The notes under the pieces: model-generated
What the model saw: only the letters and a program-made list of their open reading frames with translations
The model's database searches: none
What the model was told of the DNA's origin: nothing
Position numbers and translations under genes: made by a program
Source: Serripes groenlandicus
Taxonomy: Eukaryota; Mollusca; Bivalvia; Cardiida; Cardiidae
NCBI GenBank assembly: GCA_031761405.1
Contig: JASEVX010000130.1
Coordinates: 141,501-205,500, forward strand
Direction of reading: 5' to 3'
DNA length: 64,000 nucleotides
Part shown: positions 36,031 through 46,780 of the stretch, piece by piece
Numbering within the stretch: the first letter of the stretch is position 1
How the letters are laid out: the number at the start of each line of letters is the position of its first letter

Positions 36031-36759
36031 ATTGTTGAGAGCGGCATTATACAAACCAACAAAGAATACAGATAAATGTGGCAATATTTAAATTTGAATA
36101 CGAATATGTTTGTTATGTAAACGTCTTTTTTTTATTTTTTTTATTTTGACTTTCCTAGTGTATGTTAGTGTATGTTAGTAATTAGAGATCCAAGAAAAAT
36201 CTACGTTCTATAAATTTACAAAGTTAATACTCGTTTCTTAATGAGAAATGTGTTCTCTTCGTGAGAAAGTGTTAAATGGACAGATTATTTGACGTAACAA
36301 CAATAGGTCTGCGATTATAGTTGTGTGTCAAAAGATTGATCTAGGACTGTATGTTCACAAACAAGTACATTCGGGTTATCTTTAAATCAAACCGTTGAGT
36401 ATATGATCAGAGAACTTTTCTGTATTTCTAGAATAACTGTTTAAGCGCAAAGCTTAGCTCCAAATACCCTATCATTAACTTTAATAAGCGTTTCTCCTGG
36501 ACCAATTCCTTTGTATTGTGGTCATAAATTGATCGCAGATAAAGCACGGTTATAATTTTGACTGTATCGTTGTTTTAGAGGCCCTTTGAACTTAATGTTA
36601 TTGGTGTGATTGTCGGAGAAGAATGCCAGCTTTTGCAAGAAACCAGGGACGTTTTCAGGTTTTGATAACATACAAATCGTTTGGAGAATGTTAGCCGTAT
36701 CAACCAGTGAAACTACAGCGTTTAACTGGCGCTCGCCCGAATGATCGATGTGTTAGGCA

Positions 36760-36957
36760 GAGGTCCAGATAAGGAGGGATAAATAGCTGTTTTCTTCCCC
36801 CACAATATCTCTCTTATAATCCTTGCAAATCCTATGTTGTGGGTACTCAATAGAATCGTTTCATTGAGACGATTCTTTTGAGTACCCACAGCATAGGGTA
36901 TGAGAGTCAAATAAGGATTTTACAACATGCAAAACGACCCTAATCTAGAGCTCTGGT
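36760..36957. mobile_element. Foldback MITE with long hairpin (family c)
   Basis: Ends: AGAGGTCCAGATAAGGAGGG and CTAATCTAGAGCTCTGG. In the middle lies a near-perfect hairpin (36831-36897): CCTATGTTGTGGGTACTCAA and AGAATCGT around TTCATTGA, with complementary right arm. Between end and hairpin are CTCTCTTATAATCC and, mirrored, TGAGAGTCAAATAAGG. Also at 50865-51064 in unit 2, so it predates the duplication. A 62-codon frame over it is incidental. Confidence 0.85.
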
Positions 36958-37121
36958 TGGGTTAGTCATAATAAGTTGTACTCCGAGTTATTAAAGACGG
37001 TAGAAACTTGTTCGAGTGTTCGTTCTAGAACTATTCTGAACGACCTGATTACTTTTGGGAAAGGGTACCAAATTTGCAAGTAATATCCACTAATTGGGGA
37101 CCAACCTTCGTGTGTTATCTA

Positions 37122-38249
37122 ACAAGAGGCCCAAGAGGGCCAGTATCGCTCCACGGCCATAAGGCAAAAATAAAATCTCCAAACAGCCCTGCCCCGTGGT
37201 GGCTATTTTTTTTACCAACCACCATGGCTTAAAAGAATCTTGTAGAGTGTCACCAAAGGAATGTTTCTGCAAAATTATTTGAAAATATGCTTGACACTTT
37301 CGGAGGAGAAGATTTTTTAAGTTTTCACTATGGTCATATAAGTCAAAATAGCCCCGCCCTCTGGCGGCCATGTTTTTCGACCAATCAACATGGCTTGAAG
37401 GAATCTGATAGAGGGTCACCCAATGAACATTTCTACAAAATTATTTGAAAATCGGCTGAACACTTTCGGAGAGGAAGATGTTTTAAGTTTTCACTATAGC
37501 TATATAACGCAAAAAAGCCCCGCCCCCTGGCGGCCATGTTTTTCGCCCAATCAATATTTCTTGAAGGAATCTAATTAAGGTTCACACAAGGAACATTTCT
37601 ACAAAATTATTTGAAAATCGGCCTGACACTTTTGGAGGAGAAGATTTTTTAAGTTTGCTCTTTAGCCATATAGGCAAAATAGCCCCGCCCTGTGACGGCC
37701 ACGTTTTTTTACCAATCAACATGGCTTGAAGGAATCTGATAGAGGGTCACCCACGGAACATTTCTACATAATTATTTGAAAATCTGCTGAACACTTTTTG
37801 AGAAGAAGATTATTTAAGTTTTCACTATAGCTATATAAGGCAAAAAAGCCCCGCCCCCTGGCGGCCATGTTTTTCGCCCAATCAAAATTTCTTGAAGGAA
37901 TCTAATAAAGGGTCACCCAAGGAACATTTATAAAAAATTATTTGAAAATCGGCCTGACACTTTCGGAGAAGAAGATTTTTTAAGTTCTCACTATTTTTTT
38001 CTTTCGGTTGCCATGGAAACCAGAATTTTGAATGGATCAAAAAAGATTGAAGGAATTTAGTAGAGGACATTGAGAGGATGCTTCCCATGAAGTTTCAACC
38101 AAATTGGCCAAGTGGTTAGGGAGAAGAAGTCGTTTAAAGGAAAAAGTTAACGCACGCACGCCCGCACGCACGCACGCACGCACGCACGGACGCACGCCGG
38201 ACAATTCGCCATGACATAAGCTCGACTGGCTTTCAGCCAGTGGAGCTAA
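37122..38249 (+). mobile_element. Helentron/Pearl-like element with five 165-bp internal repeats
   Basis: Starts AACAAGAGGCCCAAGAGGGCC (5' hairpin GGCCC-AAGA-GGGCC, 37128-37141). Internal units carry GCCCCGCCC..TGGCGGCCATG at 37191, 37351, 37517, 37682 and 37848 (160-166-bp period), with CAATCAACATGGCTTGAAGGA, AGAGGGTCACCCA, AATTATTTGAAAATCGG and CACTTTCGGAGGAGAAGAT. A (CGCA)n tract lies at 38151-38198. It ends ACTGGCT-TTC-AGCCAGT (38225-38241) then GAGCTAA. Unit 2 (about 51245) has the empty site CTAAAAATG with no target duplication. Bivalve Pearl elements have this structure; assignment is by architecture. Confidence 0.78.
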
Positions 38250-38632
38250 AAATGAAATTTCATTCGTGTATTCAATACTGTTATCCTAACAAGTTGTTCG
38301 TTTTGTAATTTTCGCTCGAATGGTAACATATTGTGTAAGTGAAGCACACACGGACAGGGGCGTGTCAGTTAAAACGGGTCTCTGTCGTATACAGTCATCT
38401 TTATCCCGTCGACATGTCCTTAACATCCTGATTTAATTACTTATTACATCAACTATCCCATGATAGTGTAATAACGAATATATCTCGTCAAAGGTGATGA
38501 TGAGTGTTGCATGAAGTCAGCCTATGCTCATAGGCCCAAACATTCACGGTCTGCTAACATGTAATACATACAAGCATCTTTTGACACAAAACAGGAACCG
38601 TAGCCACAATGTTGTTCCGCAAAATAACCGTT

Positions 38633-38735
38633 GGACGGTCCTTTAACCCGTCCTATAAGACGCTTGACAGTCCTTTAACCCGGCCTATAAGACGCTTGAC
38701 AGTCCTTTAACCCGGCCTATAAGACGCTTTCTGAC
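38633..38735. repeat. 32-bp tandem repeat, 3 copies (1 copy in unit 2)
   Basis: TCCTTTAACCC.GCCTATAAGA at 38639, 38671 and 38703, spacing 32. Unit 2 has a single CAGTCCTTTACTGCG...CCTATAAGACGC at about 51613, and unit 3 also one at about 59635. Confidence 0.95.
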
Positions 38736-38921
38736 GACACTGCAGAAGACGACTTTTTAAATCATTGTGGCAAAAAGAGAAATTGCTCATAATGATTTGC
38801 CATATGATTTCAACTCTATTCAATAATGATACTATCATTTAGGGAGATTTTTTTCTATATTAGTGTTGAGATGTTTTCAAAGACGTCTGCTGCAATTTTG
38901 ATGTATGTGGGAGAGGGTTAA
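38724..38921. mobile_element. Family-a MITE, first of a fused pair (left end lost)
   Basis: GACGCTTTCTGACGACACTGC, GAAGACGACTTTTTAAATC, TTGTGGCAAAAAGAGAAATTG; right arm AGACGTCTGCTGCAATTTTG and GTGGGAGAGGG before TTAA 38918-38921. The outer left terminus merges with the 32-bp repeat. Confidence 0.78.
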
Positions 38922-39115
38922 ACCATTTCCCAATAACATACGCTTTCTAGGGCCCCTGTAACAGATGACATTTGAAAACATTTTGTCAAAATAAAAATAG
39001 ATGCTCAAGATGAGAAATTTTTCATTTTGTAGCCTTCATTTATAGACATTTTCTATACTAATGTTGATGTTTTTAAGATCATTTGCTTCAAATGTGTTGT
39101 GTGTGGGAACGGCAT
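38918..39115. mobile_element. Family-a MITE, second of a fused pair
   Basis: Shares TTAA 38918-38921 and begins ACCATTTCCCAATAACATACG, CTTTCTAGGGCCCCTGTAACA; core hairpin ATGCTCAAGATGAG-type; right arm decayed to GTGTGTGGGAACGG. The same pair recurs in units 2 and 3. Confidence 0.75.
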
Positions 39116-39248
39116 AAAGATAACAGATCACTATTAAAGACAAGCAACATATGAATCGGTATGTATTATGAGGCTTCTCTAAACACGAGCCCTTTCCAGT
39201 TTGGTAAATTTATGATTTACATACCGTGAAGTAAACATTACAGATAAA

Positions 39249-40554
39249 ACAAGAGCTGTCAGAGAACAGCATGCTCAACTTTTTCGAGCTTGCCAATAAA
39301 ACAAATATATTTTGGGTGGTACAGAAAACATAAGCAATTACTTTATCATACTATTTATAAGCAAAGTACTTTGTAAGACGTTAAAGGGTCCTAATTCTTA
39401 CAAAAACCTTTACTGAATTATGCACTCTTGGCTGTTGCTGGAGGTATTGATGGTAAATAAGTATTGTAAGTGTATAAGCTATATCTGTTATGGTTTTGAC
39501 AAAAAGGGAATTTGTACAAAAAAACTTAACCAAAATTCTATGTCGAAAAATGGCTATAATTCTTACAAAAACCTTGATAGAGTTATGAACTCTTGTCTGT
39601 CGGTGGAGGTAATGATGGCAACTAAGAATTGTAAGTGTATAAGCTATATATCTCTGAAGGTTTTGCAAAAAAGTGGGGTGGTACGAAAAACAAAGTTCTA
39701 AGTGGAAAAAGGACCATAATTCTTTTAAAACATAGACAAGAGTAATGTACTCTTGTCTGATGATGGATGTAATGATGGTGAATAACTGTTGTAAGTTTCA
39801 AAGCAATATCTGTAATGGTTTTGATAAATAGTGAATTGATACAACAAGCTTAACCAAAGGTCTATGTCAAAAAGGGCCATAATTATTACAAAAACCATGA
39901 CAGAGTTATGGACTCTTGTCTGTCAATATCTGTAGTGGTTTTGACAAAAAATGGAATTGTTAAAAAAAACTTAACCAAAATTCTAAGTCGAAAAAGGGCC
40001 ATAATTCTTACAAAAGCCTTGACAGAGTTATGTACTCTTGTCTGTTGATGGAGGTTATGATGGTGAATAAGTGTTGTAAGTTTCAAATCAATATCTGTAA
40101 TGGTTTTGACAAAAAATGGAATTGGTACAAAAAGCTTAACCAAAATTCTAAGTCGAAAAAGGGCCATAATTCTTACAAAAGCCTTGACATAGTTATGTAC
40201 TCTTGTCTGTTGATGGAAGTTATGATGGTGAATAAGTGTTGTAAGTTTCAAAGCAATATCTGTAATGGTTTTGACAAAAAATGGAATTGGTACAAAAAGC
40301 TTAACCAAAATTCTAAGTCGAAAAAGGGCCATAATTCTTACAAAACCCTTGACAGAGTTATGTACCTTCCTCTGTTGATGGAGGTAATGATGGTGAATAA
40401 GTGTTGTAAGTTTCAAAGCAATATCTGTAATGGTTTTGACAAAAAAGTGAGTTGGTACAAAAACCTTAACCAAGGTCTGACACCAACGCCGACGCCGACG
40501 ACGACGCCTGGGCGAGTAGTATAGCTAGCCTTCGAGCTAGAAACGTCGAGCTAA
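39249..40554 (+). mobile_element. Helentron/Pearl-like element with about seven 165-bp internal repeats
   Basis: Opens ACAAGAGCTGTCAGAGAACAG (hairpin GCTGT...ACAGC, 39255-39270). Units begin near GGGCCATAATTCTTACAAAA at 39386, 39551, 39711, 39874, 39996, 40161 and 40326; the period is 160-165 bp except one 122-bp deleted unit. It ends with GCCGACGCCGACGACGACGCC, hairpin CTAGC...GCTAG (about 40525-40540) and GTCGAGCTAA. Units 2 and 3 are empty here (ACAGATAGACAAA...), with no visible target duplication. Because 165 = 3 x 55, frames of 164 and 195 codons stay open on opposite strands; this is periodicity, not a gene. Confidence 0.8.
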
Positions 40555-41338
40555 AAATAAAACGCCTATGACACTTTATGTAATTTAATAAAGTGCCATC
40601 TTTTTACAAAATCTTATGGGTTATTTTCATTTGCTAAATTAGTTACGTCGTTCCCAAGCCCTTTGTTTGATAACATTTGACATAACTTAAAATAAAATGA
40701 CGAAATATCAAATACCAAGCTTTAACAACGTGTATATATATATGCAGGATGATATTGGTGAACTGGTAAATATAGTTTACATAGTTTTCTTAAAGTCGCC
40801 GAACTCCAGATGGAGATTAAACATTCTACATATTGAAAATATTACTCAAAATGACAACAAAGTAAGTAATAAATAATTTAAAACTATTTTGGCAGTACTT
40901 TTTGAAAAACAGTCAATTGAAAGTAATGAAAATGTACAAACTTTTGCTTACTGTGTATGTCTACCCAGTATAAATGAAGTATAAACGATCAATATTTAGA
41001 TGTTTATTGTACTGGAAAGTAAAATCATTACTCTTAATTTGTTTCAGTATTATGATTCTAATATTTCAAGACAACTTTTGAACAGTTTTATTATATATAA
41101 TCTGTATTTCAGCACCTTTAAAGTCGCGTATAGATGAACTACATGTTTTTATGGGAAAAGTGGTAAACATTTTGAGCAGTGCCAAATGCTTAAGAGAATT
41201 GTTGCCAGTGCGAACAGGGAAATGCTCACGTCAGTCTTGCATACGCACATAATCACAAGTGTATTCACTGTCTGTCTAAATGTTTTATATATTCATATGC
41301 CACTTCCGACACAAAAAATATATATTGTCGATGCAGCG
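40555..41338. other. Duplicated non-coding segment (unit 1 copy)
   Basis: Matches 52060-52841 and 60070-60720. AAGCTTTAACAACGTGTATAT, GAACTCCAGATGGAGATTAA (palindromic) and GAAAGTAATGAAAATGTAC-type sequence are shared. The (TA)n near 40733 is longer in this copy. No gene. Confidence 0.6.
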
Positions 41339-41565
41339 TTAACCCTTTCCCACATACAACAATTCTGCAGCAGACGACTTTTAAAGCATGTTGACAAAAA
41401 CGTGAACAAATTCCATAAATATGAGTTTAATTATTAAATAGAGTTGAACACAGTTTGGCAATAGTAGAAATGCTCGTTATGTGCAATTTCTTCTTTTGTC
41501 TCAATGTTTTCAAAAGTCGTCTGCTGCAGAGGCGTCAGAACGCGTCTAAGTGTGAAAAGGGTTAC
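41339..41565. mobile_element. TTAA-flanked hairpin MITE (family a)
   Basis: TTAA-CCCTTTCCCACATAC at the left; CTGCAGCAGACGACTTTTAAA; core AGAAATGCTCGTTATGTGCAA; right arm AAAGTCGTCTGCTGCAGAGG, CGTCAGAACGCGTCT and GTGAAAAGGGTTA. Present at the same place in unit 2 (52842-53068) but missing from unit 3. Confidence 0.9.
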
Positions 41566-41995
41566 GTAATCCCATGGTTGAGTGAAAACGAAAACCTAAA
41601 TCGGTAGACACGCCTTGGAGCCGCGTCGAGAGAAATTGGTCTTGGTATCTGTGCGAAAAGTGCAAAACAAGGCTAGGTTGTCACTTGGATCTGTTCTGCC
41701 AAAACCCTCAGTGTCTGCATGCGTGAATAAAAGTCGTTCATGCAAATCTTTAACTAAAAACTAGAATTGTAGCCCATATGGTATTCCCACGTTCAACTTT
41801 TGAATGATAGCCAACCGGACAGTCGATAAAGTCCCAAATTGCTAGACGTTGTACAAATGTGTATGTACTTTAACTTGCCGTGACTTGTCGTGATAAATGT
41901 CCAGTCCTATGTATCTAATATCTTATAATCTATTATAAAACGAGAATAAACACGATGGTTCGGCACAGATACTACGAAACGAGTTCACCCTTGAA

Positions 41996-42190
41996 CCCTC
42001 TCCCACACATAACAAACAAGCGGCAGAATAATTTTGAAATATCTGGACAAAAATATAGAATTTATCTACAAATGAAAGTAGAATTATTGAATTGAGTTGA
42101 ACATATTATAACAAAATGAGAAATTGCTGACATTGAGCAGTTGTCCCTTTCGTCACAATTTATTGAAAATTTCTTACTGCAGATGCGGTC
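41996..42190. mobile_element. Family-a MITE, only in unit 1
   Basis: GAACCCTCTCCCACACATAAC, AAGCGGCAGAATAATTTTG, core GAGAAATTGCTGACATTGAGC, CAGTTGTCCCTTTCGTCACAA, right part TTCTTACTGCAGATGCGGTC. The right terminus is absent. In unit 2 the flanking GTTCAC(C/T)CTT sequence continues differently. Confidence 0.65.
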
Positions 42191-44077
42191 ATTTGTCTTA
42201 TAAATATATGACAATTGGAATATTTATGTTAATTGACAGCATCTCACACACAAATTCCCAAAACGCACGAAACAGAAATTCCAGTCAATTATCTGTCGTG
42301 CCACTTGAACCAAAACATTCCAAGTATACAAATTTGTCATAAATTTTAAAACACGAAAATAATTTGGTTTCTGGCGAAGTCGTTCAAAAGTTATCTCGTT
42401 AAATTTTGTTAAAAAAGAAACATGTATTATAACATTAAGATATTTAGTCCCTCATAAAGACGTTGCTACATTGATGAATATTACGTTGTTATTTCATCAG
42501 ATGTTTGGGGAAGGCTGAATTTCCCTAGCCGGCACAATGCATTATAAACTTCATTAATAAAATACAATATGTCTGCTCTCGGTGCATGAAATTGCATCAA
42601 AATCTCCCAAGTATTCGAATAAACGATTATTTATCTCACCGACAAGGTTGAAATGAATGACTATATTGTATATGACAGAGGACTCTATAAGGGAAAGTAA
42701 ACTGGTCTTTTGCACAAAAAGCGTCTTTGTTAATTAGATTTCTGTTTCTAGTTTTGAAAATAAAAGAAAGTCCGTGTCAGTTCAATTGAAGACAACTTAC
42801 AAGAATACATCAGTAATATACTAAAATACACGTTAAGACTCACACATATTCCTTCTTTCTGAAATGATGTAGTGTATTCAATAATTGTTCTAAATATCAT
42901 TTTAATTCTTAGTTTGAATTTGCGAAGTAAACTCATTTCTGATTGGCCAATTCCTATGGTTGTATAGTAATTGTGTTCCTTCGAAATTAAGAATATTGTT
43001 TTCAAATTACGCATCATATAATGAATATAGAGTGGTGTGTGAGTACAGACCTCTGCGTGAACGCAGATTTAATACCACAGCTCTTAAGGATCAGGAACCA
43101 ATTCCACGAACCATACTTAGCGCATAGTATGAATTAAAGGGGCTGAACTCCATATACAGAACACAATTTTGAAAGGTTAGAACTTCTGCAAATATTAACG
43201 GCTAATAGTTCAAAACTATTTCTGCAGTAAATGTTGAAAAACCGTCAAATGAAAGTCATAAAAATGTATAAAAGTAGGCTTACTGGGTATGTCTACCTAG
43301 TGAAAATGAAGCATAAACGATAAATACTTAGATGTTTATTGTACTGGAAAGTGAAATAATTACTCTAATTTTATCAAAGAATTATGATTCTAATATTTCA
43401 AGTCAACTTTTAGACAGTTTTAAAACGTTTACTATACTATCTTTAAATCCAAAGTTCAGAACCTTTAAATACGTATGAGTGCGGTTTATCTTTTTTGATT
43501 CCCTTATAAAAAGTCCAAAATATTTCATTTCTATACAAGTATTGTGTCAACTTAGTCGTTTACGTAAATATCGTTCATGTTCTACAACATATTACTGAAA
43601 CAAAAATGATGAAATATGCTTCGAAGTATTTAAGTATTGAAGTATTACTAAGTTAGATTGGTGGAATTTGACCTAAAGATCAGGTTGCAGTAGCTCTTAG
43701 TAGAACTGTGTACTCATATATAAATATATATTGAGAAAGACCGAAATGTATGTGACGCCTTTGTGAGAAATACAAACATATTTGGTTTTAATATATTTAT
43801 GATATTGTTGAATAATGGTATCTTTATGTTATGCAAACTTATTTGAATGATTATCCATTTATCTTACCGTGATTTGAACAAAACAAATGACATCTAAGTT
43901 AATAACATTCGACATTTGTTAGGAAATAGAGCGTTTTGTCCCATAACTTCCATGAATATTTTGCTGGTATAGGAAATTACGATGTTATCCTTAGAAACTC
44001 AATTTGCATAACTTCAAGATGGAATGACTGTGTTTTAAATTTCAGAGTTATGATAAGTAATTGTAGCACATATATAT

Positions 44078-44252
44078 GAGCTGTTCTAAGAGAAAACCAA
44101 CATTATGATCTCTGCGTAATGTATCGACTCAGATCAGCCGGAGAGAAAAGTGTCTGTCCGGGTTAGCCTGCGGGGCATGCTTCGGCTGATCCGGGTCGAT
44201 ACTTTACGCTGAGTCCACACTGTTGGTTTTCTTATGGGACAGCTCATATTAA
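44078..44252 (+). mobile_element. T-family element, internally deleted
   Basis: Has both inverted ends, GAGCTGTTCTAAGAGAAAAC and TTTTCTTATGGGACAGCTC, with GTAATGTATCGACTCAGATC. The middle (GGCCGACACATTCCG through CAGAAAATCCACAG) is missing. Confidence 0.85.
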
Positions 44253-44904
44253 TTCTTTAAAATACAGGAACATGTCAGAAAATCAAGGGCGCCAATTGTT
44301 GGAATTCAAAGGTTTAAAGCTTACGGACAGCTGACCTTTTTTGTTACATACACCATAGGTTTTAGCAGTGATGCCATTGGATATCATTTCGATCTAAATG
44401 CTATCTGAAGTTTTAAATGACTGTTAACGGGTTTAAGGCTATATTCCTTTAAATGAGCTTAAAGCGTACTTTTTAATCAATTGTATGAATATCTAAAGCA
44501 CATCTGGAACTCTGTCATAGTTTATGTCTCGTGTTCAATCTCTCCAGTAATCCCCCAGTAATCCCCCTCTCATCCCATCGTTAGGGACAATGTCTATTCA
44601 TTTCGAAACAATATCGTTGTCGGGAAGGTAAGTTAATCATTGTATTTCTCAGTTTAAAACAGTACACGTATCTCATAATTGAATATTTTAACTTTAATCC
44701 TTAACGGGAATTTTACGACATTTGCAAACGTAATCGACAAAATTCTCATTTTCTCTGTGTGTTTTACTCTGCCCAAAAGTCTTACAATAATTTAAAATTC
44801 AATTCATTTTTTCACTGATGTTTTAATTTCGTAGGAATCTCAAAAGGTCTTACCACATACTGGATTAAAACCGAACTCTTTTCCCGGAATAATTGAAAAC
44901 TTGT

Positions 44905-45055
44905 CAAGCCGCAATAGTTAAGTATGTAACGCAGATGGCTAATATTCCATGGGGTTGTCAGTTCGAACCCTGACTTGGTCATTTATTTTTCAGATGATTG
45001 AAACAAATCATTTTGCAACCATGATATAACTGAAACAACTATTGAAAATTCGAAT
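44905..45055 (+). mobile_element. tRNA-derived SINE (short), unit 2 copy
   Basis: Counterpart of 28308-28455. The B box has mutated to AGTTCGAACCC (preceded by TGTC); the tail is CATGATATAACTGAAACAAC. Confidence 0.78.
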
Positions 45056-45239
45056 ATAACTCCAATCAGTTAATTAATGAACCAATCACTTATACCATTT
45101 TACGAGTCATTCTTCTTCTCTACATTCATAGACAAGATTATTGGCTTTTGAAATCAAACGTCTACTCCAATTCTAAACTGTTTTATTGCCAAGGAAACAA
45201 AAACTTCATATGATAAAGTACTGTTTTAACTGTCAAACT

Positions 45240-45310
45240 ATAAACACTCACAGACGATACAATTACAGTTATTAGGTAAGAGCAATACATGCGTACCTCT
45301 GCCTGCGTTG
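45240..45310. repeat. Single 59-bp unit at the site of unit 1's minisatellite
   Basis: ACACTCACAGACGATACAATT, ACAGTTATTAGGTAAGAGC, AATACATGCGTACCTCTGCC and then GCGTCTGACAGCTTCG, the same flank that closes the unit-1 array at about 30435. This is either the ancestral single-copy state or a collapsed array. Confidence 0.9.
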
Positions 45311-45434
45311 CGTCTGACAGCTTCGATTAGATTCGTTAGAAACATTTCCCTTGCGTATGTAGTAGTACATTTATGGGGAAAACTGCACGCCGTTCGTTTG
45401 ACAAAGAAATAGAAACCGTTTTTGCCCAAGTATG

Positions 45435-45630
45435 CAGAGCTCTAAATAAGGGGATTTGTTTACGTTCTAAGATCCTTATTTTATCCTCAAGCATATGATG
45501 TGGGTAATCATAGGAATCGTCGCAATGAGACGATTCATTTGAGTACCCACATCATAGGGTTTGGTTGAAGGATAAGATAGATATTGTGAGGAAAAGAGCT
45601 GCATACTCCTCCTTATCTGGACCTCTGAGT
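45435..45630. mobile_element. Foldback MITE with long hairpin (family c)
   Basis: Left end GCAGAGCTCTAAATAAGGGG, right end CTCCTTATCTGGACCTCTGAG. Hairpin arms GATGTGGGTAATCAT and AGTACCCACATCATAGG surround AATCGTCGCAATGAGACGATT (about 45493-45557). Confidence 0.83.
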
Positions 45631-45737
45631 ATGTTCACGTGATTTTCCAGGAAGGCGGACCTGATGCGGAAACGAACTATTGAACAGTTTTGAAACTTTG
45701 ACTCTATCATATGTTATCTGGAGTTAAGCACCTAAGA

Positions 45738-45790
45738 AAATAATACACATTATATCCAGCAATGCTTACATGTAATAAGATTTGTAACAG
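45738..45790. repeat. Single 48-bp unit at the site of unit 1's minisatellite
   Basis: CACATTATATCCAGCAATGC, TTACATGTAATAAGATTTGTAA; followed by the same AGGCAATCG/AGGCATTCG flank as the unit-1 array. Confidence 0.82.
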
Positions 45791-46356
45791 CAAGGCATTC
45801 GTCTTGACCACTGTTAACATCGTCCTTTGCCAAAGAGAGTATTTGTTCCGGTACAGTTGGAATTTACCGTCACCTATTAGAGGATAATGATTTGAGAGCT
45901 TCGCCATCATTTAATAAGCATTCTCTCCATCATTTAAAGAAAGTCAGCTGTGATTATATTGCCATAACATATTTGACAATTGGTCTAGTGTAATTATATA
46001 TCAGACGTCCGATTTGCGATTATTTCAACTATGCTAATATGTTGTTTATCACCATAGCCTACACAAGGAGCAGGCATTTATCGCGATATACGGTGCGATA
46101 ATGTTGTTTTAAAAAACTGCCTTCTGACTTCGTTATAAGATGTGGCTTGGTCATGTAAATGAATTTATTGCTTACACCAGTTTAATTACGAGTGCGTAAA
46201 CTTATGTCTTTTGTAATGTTCAATACAGTTGTTGTGCCAATAAATGACTAAGTGTAAATATCTTTGCATACAAACAAAGGGGACATGAGGGCTTGAATCG
46301 TTCTAATGACGCACAGGCTTTCCTTATTCATAATGGCATTCAACCAAGAACAATAA

Positions 46357-46780
46357 TTATAAGGGGATATACGTGTAAGTACGTAAGTAAGTAAATCTTT
46401 CATTAAAGTGACATGTATATAACAAAACAAACATAAAACAAAATATACTAATGAAAAAACACCCGGGCCCATAGGCATATATGTCGCTGTTAAGACAAAC
46501 ATATGTTTAAACAGTGAGTACATTTCACTGTTCCACCTGATAAACATATATATCAACACAATTACACAGCACTGGGTCGCTAATATAGTTGGCATGTTTC
46601 CTAATACATATAGGACACGAGGCATAGCAATAACGTGCACGAATTCGATCGCATGACCCTAAAAATTGTTATACAACATACATGTATAGTTGTTCACTGT
46701 TAAATGGAGGTGTGTTTATGAAACGTTTTGCTTCGTAATCGCGATTTATGTTTGCCCAAACGAGATCAATGTTGATTTTT
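46357..46780. mobile_element. About 420-bp insertion of unknown class in unit 2
   Basis: Unit 1 lacks this block; homology stops after AACAATAATTA and resumes before TTGTGCCCTAGTTATA (46789). It contains AAGTACGTAAGTAAGTAAATC and ACACCCGGGCCCATAGGC. A 130-codon minus-strand frame (46248-46640) reads across the junction into duplicated DNA. It has hydrophobic stretches but no motif I recognise, and I do not call it a gene. Confidence 0.55.

Larger units (their letters stand above)
24165..42715 (+). repeat. Segmental duplication, unit 1 (about 18.5 kb)
   Basis: Collinear with unit 2. Anchor pairs: 24165/42726, 26431/43872, 28308/44905, 31073/45829, 34362/46791, 36394/50524, 38263/51259, 40720/52231, 42366/54105. 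Its end near 42715 (AAAGCGTC) runs straight into the start of unit 2 (TTTGTTAATTAGATTTCTG). Unit 1 is longer because of expanded minisatellites, two internally repeated elements and a unique stretch at about 31450-34240. No gene was found in it. Confidence 0.88.

Noticed and set aside
39886..40524. 195- and 164-codon frames
   Set aside because: They come from 165-bp repeats in a transposon; opposite strands are open together, and the element is missing from units 2 and 3.
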